Shown here piece by piece: positions 16,225 to 24,161 of a DNA stretch of 52,172 nucleotides (position 1 is the first letter of the stretch; each line of letters starts with the position of its first letter). This stretch comes from UBA10210 sp964408425 (GTDB taxonomy: Archaea > Micrarchaeota > Micrarchaeia > Norongarragalinales > Norongarragalinaceae). The translations under genes were made by a program, and so were the position numbers. Under the pieces are notes generated by a model. That model was not told the DNA's origin. It searched no databases and was given only the letters and a program-made list of their open reading frames with translations. The stretch is taken from NCBI GenBank assembly GCA_964408425.1, contig CAYOZI010000003.1, positions 1-52,172 of the forward strand, read 5' to 3'.

Positions 16225-16792
16225 TTGAACTACCTTCCGCGTATTCCTTCGCTTTAACCCAATCCTCCTCGAAAACTGCCAGGAATTCTTTCGCCAGTTC
16301 TTCGCTGTCTATTAATACGGTTGATTCCCGGTTGGAACGCATAGCCTGCTTGCTCCAATTGGTGCTGCCCACGATTATCTTCCTCCCGTCTACAACCGCG
16401 GTTTTCGAGTGGGTGTTCGTGTACTCTCTCGAAGCCCATTTTACTTGAATGCCGTTTTGGGAGAGGGTTTCGGCAGTCGCGTAATTCGAATCCACCCTAG
16501 GCTCGAGAATCACTCTTACAACCACGCCCCTTTCCACAGCTTTTGCCAACTCCTCTTGCATTGCCGGGTTCGAGAATTGGTATAGCATTACGTCAAGCGT
16601 TTTTTCCGCAGAACCTACCGCTTGCACAAACGAGTCTTGCGAATCCGGGGAAAACAACGGCATGATGCGGTAAGCGCAAACCCCGCCTTGGGGAGCGGAA
16701 TAGGGAAGGAATTCGTAGTAAAACAAAAATCCTGCCGAAGCCGCAGCAAACCCCAGCAGGAAGGCGAGGATTACGGAACGAAAGGCATTCAA
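16217..16792 (-). CDS. Membrane-anchored PLD-superfamily nuclease (Nuc-like)
   Basis: A 191-residue protein with an N-terminal membrane anchor or signal (about 5-27) and a single HKD motif: THSKTAVVDGRKIIVGSTN with His128, Lys130 and Asp135, then GSTN. One HKD copy in a short protein matches the Nuc/EDTA-resistant nuclease branch, which works as a dimer. The anchor suggests it acts outside the cytoplasm, for example on environmental DNA or phospholipid; this is inference. The start is TTG after GGGGAAGATG. It sits 31 bases after the SpoIIM-like gene. Confidence 0.82.
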   Translation of the reverse strand: MNAFRSVILAFLLGFAAASAGFLFYYEFLPYSAPQGGVCAYRIMPLFSPDSQDSFVQAVGSAEKTLDVMLYQFSNPAMQEELAKAVERGVVVRVILEPRVDSNYATAETLSQNGIQVKWASREYTNTHSKTAVVDGRKIIVGSTNWSKQAMRSNRESTVLIDSEELAKEFLAVFEEDWVKAKEYAEGSSNG

Positions 16793-16823
16793 AAATCATC
16801 TTCCCCATGCTGTTCCAAAATCG

Positions 16824-17702
16824 CTAATAGCTGGCTTCGATCACTGCGCCTATTGCAAGCAAAACCAAAGCGGCTGCCGTCAGCAAAGCAATATCCTCGA
16901 CGAGGTATTTGAAAAACGGCTTTTTGTAGGAATTTCTCGCGAGGCTGACGCTCAAAATCCCGCCCGCCAAAGCGACTATGAAATACGAAAAGAGTTCGAA
17001 AAAACCGTGGGGAATCAAGCCGAGAAAACCGGTTATCACGCCCATAACCCCCTGGTTGAGGATTCTCTCGCCCACGACCACGCCTATTATGGACGCGTTC
17101 CACAACAGCAGATACAGCGCCCCTATTCCGTACAATACGGAAAAGAGAAACATTAGGGCGAAAACCTGCAGGTTGTGGTTGAACAGGTAATTGAACGCGT
17201 CTTCCGAAAACCCTTGCGTGGTGAGTATTGACGATGATAGGGTGCGGATTTCCTGAAGCTGGGGGTAGAACAATTCGTAAGACGATTCTGAAGGCAAGAC
17301 GGCGAACCAGAACGTGTACGCCAAAACCGCGCCGATGAAGTAAAAAGCGAAAAGCTGGATTAAGGAACGGTGGACTCCGTAAACCCTTTTAATCCTGTGG
17401 CCCAACGCGAAACGGGGGAGTCGTTTCAGCTCGTCGTCTTTCATCGCCCTCAAAACGCGCTTCCACTCCTCGATCTCCCGCTTCATTTTCGAATATCTTT
17501 CTTCATGCGCCTCGTCGCTCATGAGCACGAGGTAAAAAAGGGGAATCGAGGGGATCAAGGCGAAAATAATGACCGAGCCTTGCAGCGCCGGAATCAACAG
17601 CTGTGTCAGCACTCCGAGGGAGACGAAAACGAACGCTATCAAAACGAGTTCCCAAGGCCTTCTCTCCGCCTCCTGCGGAGACAGCAAGTATTCCAAAACC
17701 AT
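16824..17702 (-). CDS. SpoIIM-family integral membrane protein
   Basis: A 292-residue protein with two N-terminal membrane helices, a cytoplasmic charged loop (EERYSKMKREIEEWKRVLRA) and four or five C-terminal helices. The stretch IPHGFFELFSYFIVALAGGILS is the PHG-x-x-E signature of the SpoIIM/DUF95 family, common in archaea but of unknown function there. An open frame extends upstream to 17849, but that part runs antisense across the tRNA gene; the ATG at 17702, preceded by GGGGGAAAG, is the true start. Confidence 0.85.
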   Translation of the reverse strand: MVLEYLLSPQEAERRPWELVLIAFVFVSLGVLTQLLIPALQGSVIIFALIPSIPLFYLVLMSDEAHEERYSKMKREIEEWKRVLRAMKDDELKRLPRFALGHRIKRVYGVHRSLIQLFAFYFIGAVLAYTFWFAVLPSESSYELFYPQLQEIRTLSSSILTTQGFSEDAFNYLFNHNLQVFALMFLFSVLYGIGALYLLLWNASIIGVVVGERILNQGVMGVITGFLGLIPHGFFELFSYFIVALAGGILSVSLARNSYKKPFFKYLVEDIALLTAAALVLLAIGAVIEASY

Positions 17703-17745
17703 TTTTCTTTCCCCCAAGCGTTTTATTGAGTAATGAAAATAGGGA

Positions 17746-17751
17746 TTAAAA
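17746..17751 (+). promoter_or_regulatory. TATA box for tRNA-Gly
   Basis: TTAAAA within GGGATTAAAACGC lies about 29 bases upstream of the first base of the tRNA, the expected archaeal spacing. Confidence 0.45.
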
Positions 17752-17777
17752 CGCTTTTGCCCACAAATTAATCGAGA

Positions 17778-17848
17778 GCGGCTGTGGTCTAGTGGTATGA
17801 TTCGACCTTCCCAAGGTCGCGATCCGGGTCCGATTCCCGGCAGCCGCA
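17778..17848 (+). tRNA. tRNA-Gly (CCC anticodon)
   Basis: A complete cloverleaf of 71 bases without an intron. The acceptor stem pairs GCGGCTG with CAGCCGC, discriminator A. The anticodon stem is CGACC/GGTCG with the loop TTCCCAA, giving anticodon CCC, which reads the glycine codon GGG. The T arm is CCGGG-TCCGATT-CCCGG. The CCA end is not encoded, as is common in archaea. Confidence 0.95.
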
Positions 17849-17853
17849 CTTTT

Positions 17854-18399
17854 TCAAGAGCATTTGAAGGTGGAAGCCATGTAATTCGCCGCCTTCAAAA
17901 ACGATTTTTCCGCGGGCAAGGTTAAAACCGAGAAAACCGCGGTTTTCCCGTTGCACGCGAAAAACGAGTATCGCAGCGTGAAAGTTCCCGAATCAGTCTG
18001 CTTCTCGAACTCCATGACCTGCGAACCGAACGCATTCCCTTCCACAACCGTTTTCCTTTCCGCCGCAGTCAATTCCGACAAAACCGAGTTTTTGATTGAA
18101 GAAGCGGTTTCGTTGGACAAAACCACCTGCAAAACCTGGGCCATTTGAACCGTCGCGGAAGTGAACAGGACTCCCACTGGCTTTTCGCCTTCAAGCACGC
18201 GCTCAGAGTGGAAAGTGATTGGATAAGCTATTTCAAAACCCGAATCGTCCCTGTACAAGGCGAAATTATTCACGTCGACGCCCTTCAGGTCTTCGAAAGC
18301 ATTGCCTCCGAAAAGATTCAGCTGCGGGAATTGCATCACGGCTAGAATCCCCACGAGGATTACGATGAGAATTCCGAGCGTCAAAACAGTCTTGTCCAT
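17854..18399 (-). CDS. Small membrane-anchored extracellular protein
   Basis: A 181-residue protein with an N-terminal signal anchor (about 5-26: LGILIVILVGILAVMQF) and an extracellular beta-rich domain. FALYRDDSGFEIAYPITFHS is reminiscent of PsbP-like or DUF1795 folds, and two cysteines (in FFACNGK and the final FKCS) could form a disulfide. It lies 13 bases after the giant surface protein gene on the same strand and is probably co-expressed with it. Function unknown. Confidence 0.65.
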   Translation of the reverse strand: MDKTVLTLGILIVILVGILAVMQFPQLNLFGGNAFEDLKGVDVNNFALYRDDSGFEIAYPITFHSERVLEGEKPVGVLFTSATVQMAQVLQVVLSNETASSIKNSVLSELTAAERKTVVEGNAFGSQVMEFEKQTDSGTFTLRYSFFACNGKTAVFSVLTLPAEKSFLKAANYMASTFKCS

Positions 18400-18412
18400 T
18401 TTTCTTTTAACC

Positions 18413-21400
18413 TCACGAAGCTTCCTGTTCAGCGGCTTGGTTTATAGAAGTTTCCAGCGATTTGCCGGCGATTGCGATAACCTGCGCTTGCCTTCCTTCG
18501 ACAACCTTGTTGTCGCTTGAAACGAGCCCTTGCGATTGCATTGAAGCCAAAACTTCCGTTTGGGAATTGTCTGCAAGCGAATCCACCAGCGTCTGCGCCT
18601 GCTCGAAAGACGCTTCCTCGTCCAACGCCTGCTCTTCCTCAAGCGTCGTGTAGGAGAACGGCGTTCCCACGCTTTCCATTACCTTTACATCCACAGCTCC
18701 TTGGAAGTCAGGCTGGGAGTTGGGGTCGAACAAGGAAGAGAAGAGCGTCTGGTAATCGTTATCCTCTTCTTCAACAACCTGGTTTTTGGCGAAGAACAAC
18801 CCGTAAGTCTTCAAGCCCGCCAGTTCAGGCGTTGCTTTCGCGTAAGGAATTTGCAATGGCGTCAAGTACAAGCAAGCTTCATTCGCAGTGCACAAGCTTT
18901 CGAGCGAAAGCCTATACTCTTTCTTGCAGGCTTTTGAAGCCGGGTCGTAATAACAATACGCCGAGGAAGACGGGTCTCCGTTCTTGTCGTAATTGATTGT
19001 AATTACGAAATTCGAAACGCGTTCTCCCAAAACCGCTTCGACAGGCTCGCTTTGGACGCTGGTCAGGAAACTTACGGCCAAGGTTGCGATCGTCGGACCT
19101 ACGGCTTGCAAAAGCCCGCCGTAACGCCTCAAGCCACGATTTTCCCCTCCAGCAGGAGTTCGTTTCAATCCTGCAATCAAGCGCTGGAAGAAGTTTTTCT
19201 TTGGACCTACAGAACTTGATTGTGCGACTTTGACCATGCTTCCTTTGAATCCTACCGAAGTTATGAAATCGTCTACAGAACCTATTTTTCCAAGATCCGA
19301 CCCGCTAACTGCAGTCGTCACTCCGGCAAATTGGGAAGTGCCGGCCAATGGAAAGATTGTCTTGCTGCCTAAAAGCGCGTCCCTGAACGGCGCATTCGCC
19401 GAAAACCTGGAAACCTTGTTTTTCAGGAGGAATTGATGGAGTTTTTCCCACCCGCTGAAATCATCCGGATTTAGAGACTGCCTTATTCTCGCGTTTACAA
19501 CCAAACTCTCGATTTTCTTAACCAAGTTGGAAATTTCGTTAGCGCTTAGTGCCGTGACCGCGCCGGTGATGGGCGACAACGGCAAAGCCGTGAACTCTCC
19601 GGTTTGTGAAGAAGCTGAGCTGCTTTCAAACAAAGGCCCTTTCGCTTCGGCAATCGGACTCCCTCCATAAGGCAGGGAAGGCTCTTCCAATTTTCCTGCC
19701 AACAGCGGCTGGGCAATCGTTTCGCCCGCAACTCCGACGAGATACGCCGGGGAAAGCAAGCCTTTGAATCCCGCCCCGTAAGGCAACGCTAGAGAACTGA
19801 AAATCGCGTCCGCCGCCAACGCAAACCTCAAGTGCGTGCAAGCGTCTATTGCTGTGCATTTGTTGGAAGCACGCTCCTTGATAATCTCGCAAGAAGCGTC
19901 GGCAACCACCCCGGCTTTCAAGAATTCAACTGCAACCAAACCCGCCTTCACTCCCACGGTCGCCCCGCCTCCAAGCGGAATGGAAGCCAAGCCTATTGCG
20001 GTTGCCAACACAGCCCCGCCGTATTGTATTCTATACAAAAGATTGTTGGCAGGCTGGACGTTTTGCTTGCACAATGCGGGATCGTCGTAAAACGGAATGG
20101 AATTGGTTACAAGAGGAACGTTCTTGCTTCCTTCCTTGTTTTCCTTGAGTTTCGAGAAAACGCTCGGATCCAAGGAATAAAGGGCGTTGGAAATGCTTTC
20201 CGCGTTCTTCAAATCCAGTTCGCTGGCCGTTTCAGTATATTTTCCAATTTGAAACACCGGAATCGCCAACTGCGTTCTGATTCCGAAGAAACCGGGGTCG
20301 GTCATTTCGTTTCCGGTAATGAACATCGTGTCGTCCGCAGGCATCAGTACGGGAGCGTTAGCCAGAGTTTCTTTGCAGCTCATCAGTTTTTTCGCGCTGA
20401 ACTCGATTTTGAACGGTTTTCTCGACTCGCCTTCCTTTCCGGAAGGCTTGAAGCTGCAGAACCCGCCTTCCCCGGTAACTGTATCCAACCTCGCTTCGAT
20501 CAAGTAAGAACCGCACCCGTTGAAGTCTAGCTTTGGAACCTGTGAGAATTCAAAGTCCCCGTCGAACTGCGGAAAAGCTTTTTTCACTTCTTCTGCAGCA
20601 TCGCCCAGTTTTTGCGGCAATTCCGCGTTGCCCACGGAATTCGCCAGGTTCAAAACGAAACTCATTTTCCACGGCTGGTTTTGCAGCAATTGGCAAACCG
20701 AGTCTATATTCGCCTGCGATTGCAACTCCCCGTCCGCCCTCGTGGCTGTAAACAACGCGAAATTTTTGAACGCCTTCACCGCGTCGTTGAAAGTGCAGAA
20801 GTTCGTCTGGCAGTAGGCGAAACTGAAACCCGCTCCTTCAAAGATGGCAGTGGTTTTTAAAGGCTCGTCGGCGAAATTCAATTGCGTTTCCTTGGGCTTG
20901 AGGGTATCCTCTCCAATCCACAAGCTTCCCACGGGCGAAGAGGAATAAACGCCTTCCATTCCAGCGAAAGGTTTGAAAACTTTAACTTTGAAAACCAAAG
21001 CGTCGGCATCCCCCACTTTCACGATTTCGCGGGTGCCGCTCTTGTAGAATTCAATCGAATAATCTTTAACCTCGCCGCTAACGGCATTCGCCTTGCATTC
21101 CAGCAAAACGCTCTCGCCGCTTGCCAACGGCCACCCGTCGGAAACGCTTTTCACCCTTCCCCCTTTCTCCTCGTCGAAAACAAAGCAGGAAATCAGTTTC
21201 CCGTCGTCGTCGGGAAACTCGGCTTTCAACGCAATCGGATTGTTGTTAGTCAAACTAGCGTACCGCACGTGCCCTTCGTTCTTGAAGTAAAACAAGCGCT
21301 CTCCCCCGAACGGGTCCAAGTTCGGGGCTAGGGACATGGTGCTGGCTAAAACCCCCCGTTCCTTAATGTCGCCCAATTGTTCTTCAATCTGTTTTGCGGC

Positions 21401-24151
21401 GCAAGGCACGGATTGTGAATCGTATTTCACATGAACGTCAACTTCCTGTTTAGCCTGCACTCCCTTCTGGTCCGTGATCAAAACCAGTTTTCCCGAATCG
21501 GGCTTTGAATCGTATTCCGGCTTCAAACAACTGCCGTAAACGCCCCTGGAGTCTATCGCCGTTTCTGGAATCTTGAAGAACAACGCCAAAACCTGTTCTT
21601 GCTCCGCGAGAGGCTGGATGGTGACGCTGGAACGCGGCGTTCCGTACAAGTCTATAAACCCTTTGACGAAAGCAACGCCGTTTTCCTTTATGCTCCCGTC
21701 GATTTTCGCTTCCTTGACCACAACAGCCGCGGAGCCTTTGTTGAAAACGCTAACCGGAAAATCAAGTTGTTTGCTCGCCAACCCGCCCACTCCGCTCAAC
21801 AACGAGTTGTCGAGAGTGACTTCGATGGGCGAAGGCTCGATCACGAGGGTGGAAATGCGCGATACGAAAACCCCGCCGCTGGATTTCTCGCATCTCGGCG
21901 CGAAGCTCAAACTAGCGCCTTCCTCCAAAAACGCGAAAAGCCGTTCTTGCTTCACGCCCGTGTCTTCCTTGACGCTGAACCCGGTCATGAAAACCTTGTT
22001 CGCCACGCCCACGTCGTACACCGCCCCCTCGTCGTAAACCGTAATGGTTTTGAATCCCTGCAAAACCGCTTGGCTGCCGTCCAGCTTGCTTCCGGACGGG
22101 AATTCCACGCTCGACTCCTTCTGCAAAGTGATTCTCGCCTGTTTTCTCTCGTCTGAAGGGCTTTCAACCTTCTCGCCGTTCACGATCTCGCACACTTTGA
22201 ACGTGATTTTAGAGTTTTGCGGAACGCGCAGGGAGAAAACGCCTATTTCCGGTTTTCCTGAAACGATTATTTTCTTGACCGAAGGCGTCAAGAGAAACTC
22301 TTCGCCCGTAGCCGCGCTCTTGATGTTAACCCGCTGGCATTCTTTCAGCAAAACGCTTCCGTCTTCCTTTTCCACCGAACCCTCCGGCAATTCAATTTCG
22401 CTTTCCTCGTTCGTTTTGAAGGAAAAGTCGCATTGCGAGTAGACGCTCGAATCTTCGAAAGCCTTTACCCTCGCGCCTTTGACGAAAGTAACCGGTGAAA
22501 ACGCGGGAACCACGACGGTTTTGCCGGTTGAGGAGAAGGAAGGCTCGAAATTAAACGATACGGCAGTGTCTTCACCAATGATTACCGTATGCTTCTTTCC
22601 CCCATCCCCTTGAACTATAGCCGCTTTTTCCCCGAACTTCAACGCCATTTGCACCGGGAATGTAACGGTAACGGAATCCTTGTCGAGCTTCACTACGGTC
22701 GGAGGCACGACCATCTGCACGTTCGGAGGGACTATCACTTCCACCAGCCCTCCGGTTGCCTTGTTTATAGTGGCTTGAGCGTCGAAAGCAAATTTAGTCG
22801 AGGGGGGAAGCAAAAGCCCTTGCAAGTTTGAATAGCGTTGGGAGTAATATTCAGCAAACCCTTGGATGTTGGACGCTTGCGTCTTGTCGACTGAAATGGT
22901 TCCGGGCGGGAATCTCAGCAAAACCTCGACAGGCAAGAACAACGGAATTCCGTTGTAAGGAACGGGATTGACCAAACGCGGGTCCACGCTCCAAGGCTGT
23001 CCGTTGGTTCCAGTATTGCCGGACCCTTCTGCAACCGGCGTTTCGCCGGCCTGCCCTTCCTCTTGAGATTCCGGAGTTGGCATCAAATCGACGAATTCCA
23101 CGAAACTGTTTTTGGAAACGCGTATCACCGATCTCTGCGAAGAATCCACGCCCAGCCTAGAGCCTGAAGGGAAGAAGGCGGTGGATTGGGGCGTTAGAAC
23201 GAGCATCCCCCCGTTTTCCTGCTTTATCTCGAAATTCGGGTCGACGATGAAATTCGCGTCAACCGGCAACGAAATTTTGGAAGACCCTTTGTTTTCATCC
23301 AAAACAATCCTGTTTTCTCTCAGGAACAAGCTCACTCCGAAAGGAACTGAAACTATCCCGTCCTCCCCCAGCGAATAGCCGGAATCCACGCCCATCATTT
23401 CCCCGTTTTCCCCGCCTATCCTCAACGCGAGAGTCCCGCCCCGGTTTTCCTTCACTTCAAAACCGCCCGTGGCTGTGGAAAACCCGAGGGAGAACGGAAT
23501 CGAGGCTTTCCCCCCGCCTACCACCTTGCAATCCTCGTCCTGAAGGAACGTCGTTTTCAGCGAAATCGTTTTGCTCGAGGACAAGCCTTGGAACGACACG
23601 ATTGCCGTAACATCATCGCCGAACTCCGTTTCTTTAGCGAAGCAATCCAACGAAAATCCGGAAGGCAGTTTTTTCTTCAGCTTGAATTTCTGGACGGAAA
23701 CAGGCGATAGGGTAAGCCCCGGCGGGTCGGAAGTGACGTCTTTCGATTTCGAGAAATCAAGGTTGAACAACAACGGCGTTAAGGACGAAGAGATAACGCT
23801 GAACTCCTGTTCCTTCTCCTGCTCTTCCGGAGTTAAAACAAATTCGTTCGCGTAATCCGCCAAATCCCACAGTTCGTCAATCGACTTTTGCTTCAACGAA
23901 ACGGACAGGGCGAAAGGAATTTTCTCCTGCTGCACGACGCTTCCGGTTTTCACCCTCAAAACCACGTTTCCGGTTATTTGCTCTTGCAACACCCCCGCGG
24001 TTTGGTAGAACGGCAAAACGCTTTGCAAGACGCTCGCGTTCAGCTCGAACTCCCTTTCCTCCCCCCCTTTCAGCCTTTGCTTGGATGGAGCCGCGATAAC
24101 CGACGAGTATTGCGGATTGGAGGAGAATTCGATTGTTACTGTAGCGGAAGC
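18413..24151 (-). CDS. Giant surface protein, C-terminal part (after the scaffold gap)
   Basis: About 1,912 codons from the gap edge to the stop; a TTG at 24028 is an internal codon, because the frame is open right up to the gap. The first 750 or so residues are beta-rich with a recurrent FPSGS/LPEGS/FPPGT motif. The middle (SASPQ-like Ig regions, many Cys pairs such as FCTFNDA and LISCFVFDEE) looks extracellular. Near DNA 19690-20045 there are several hydrophobic stretches (GGAVLATAIGLASIPLGGG), and another at about 19055-19115 (GPTIATLAVSFLTS). The end is a Cys-containing domain (AYCYYDPASKACKKE) and a Gln/Glu-rich tail. No enzyme motif seen. Confidence 0.75.
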   Translation of the reverse strand, partial: ASATVTIEFSSNPQYSSVIAAPSKQRLKGGEEREFELNASVLQSVLPFYQTAGVLQEQITGNVVLRVKTGSVVQQEKIPFALSVSLKQKSIDELWDLADYANEFVLTPEEQEKEQEFSVISSSLTPLLFNLDFSKSKDVTSDPPGLTLSPVSVQKFKLKKKLPSGFSLDCFAKETEFGDDVTAIVSFQGLSSSKTISLKTTFLQDEDCKVVGGGKASIPFSLGFSTATGGFEVKENRGGTLALRIGGENGEMMGVDSGYSLGEDGIVSVPFGVSLFLRENRIVLDENKGSSKISLPVDANFIVDPNFEIKQENGGMLVLTPQSTAFFPSGSRLGVDSSQRSVIRVSKNSFVEFVDLMPTPESQEEGQAGETPVAEGSGNTGTNGQPWSVDPRLVNPVPYNGIPLFLPVEVLLRFPPGTISVDKTQASNIQGFAEYYSQRYSNLQGLLLPPSTKFAFDAQATINKATGGLVEVIVPPNVQMVVPPTVVKLDKDSVTVTFPVQMALKFGEKAAIVQGDGGKKHTVIIGEDTAVSFNFEPSFSSTGKTVVVPAFSPVTFVKGARVKAFEDSSVYSQCDFSFKTNEESEIELPEGSVEKEDGSVLLKECQRVNIKSAATGEEFLLTPSVKKIIVSGKPEIGVFSLRVPQNSKITFKVCEIVNGEKVESPSDERKQARITLQKESSVEFPSGSKLDGSQAVLQGFKTITVYDEGAVYDVGVANKVFMTGFSVKEDTGVKQERLFAFLEEGASLSFAPRCEKSSGGVFVSRISTLVIEPSPIEVTLDNSLLSGVGGLASKQLDFPVSVFNKGSAAVVVKEAKIDGSIKENGVAFVKGFIDLYGTPRSSVTIQPLAEQEQVLALFFKIPETAIDSRGVYGSCLKPEYDSKPDSGKLVLITDQKGVQAKQEVDVHVKYDSQSVPCAAKQIEEQLGDIKERGVLASTMSLAPNLDPFGGERLFYFKNEGHVRYASLTNNNPIALKAEFPDDDGKLISCFVFDEEKGGRVKSVSDGWPLASGESVLLECKANAVSGEVKDYSIEFYKSGTREIVKVGDADALVFKVKVFKPFAGMEGVYSSSPVGSLWIGEDTLKPKETQLNFADEPLKTTAIFEGAGFSFAYCQTNFCTFNDAVKAFKNFALFTATRADGELQSQANIDSVCQLLQNQPWKMSFVLNLANSVGNAELPQKLGDAAEEVKKAFPQFDGDFEFSQVPKLDFNGCGSYLIEARLDTVTGEGGFCSFKPSGKEGESRKPFKIEFSAKKLMSCKETLANAPVLMPADDTMFITGNEMTDPGFFGIRTQLAIPVFQIGKYTETASELDLKNAESISNALYSLDPSVFSKLKENKEGSKNVPLVTNSIPFYDDPALCKQNVQPANNLLYRIQYGGAVLATAIGLASIPLGGGATVGVKAGLVAVEFLKAGVVADASCEIIKERASNKCTAIDACTHLRFALAADAIFSSLALPYGAGFKGLLSPAYLVGVAGETIAQPLLAGKLEEPSLPYGGSPIAEAKGPLFESSSASSQTGEFTALPLSPITGAVTALSANEISNLVKKIESLVVNARIRQSLNPDDFSGWEKLHQFLLKNKVSRFSANAPFRDALLGSKTIFPLAGTSQFAGVTTAVSGSDLGKIGSVDDFITSVGFKGSMVKVAQSSSVGPKKNFFQRLIAGLKRTPAGGENRGLRRYGGLLQAVGPTIATLAVSFLTSVQSEPVEAVLGERVSNFVITINYDKNGDPSSSAYCYYDPASKACKKEYRLSLESLCTANEACLYLTPLQIPYAKATPELAGLKTYGLFFAKNQVVEEEDNDYQTLFSSLFDPNSQPDFQGAVDVKVMESVGTPFSYTTLEEEQALDEEASFEQAQTLVDSLADNSQTEVLASMQSQGLVSSDNKVVEGRQAQVIAIAGKSLETSINQAAEQEAS

Positions 24152-24161
24152 NNNNNNNNNN
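24152..24161. other. Scaffold gap (10 N) inside the giant gene
   Basis: Ten N bases interrupt the giant minus-strand gene. The upstream frame ends KITVSNKLE and the downstream frame begins ASATVTIEFSSNPQYSS, both open to the gap edges but offset by one base. The true gap length must be 2 modulo 3, so 10 is a placeholder. Confidence 0.95.

Noticed and set aside
17703..17849. N-terminal extension of the SpoIIM-like frame
   Set aside because: It would be antisense to the tRNA-Gly gene; the ATG at 17702 has a good upstream purine motif and the expected start for the family.
24026..24028. Start of a separate 1871-residue gene at a TTG
   Set aside because: The frame is open upstream to the scaffold gap and continues the same protein style; it is an internal codon.
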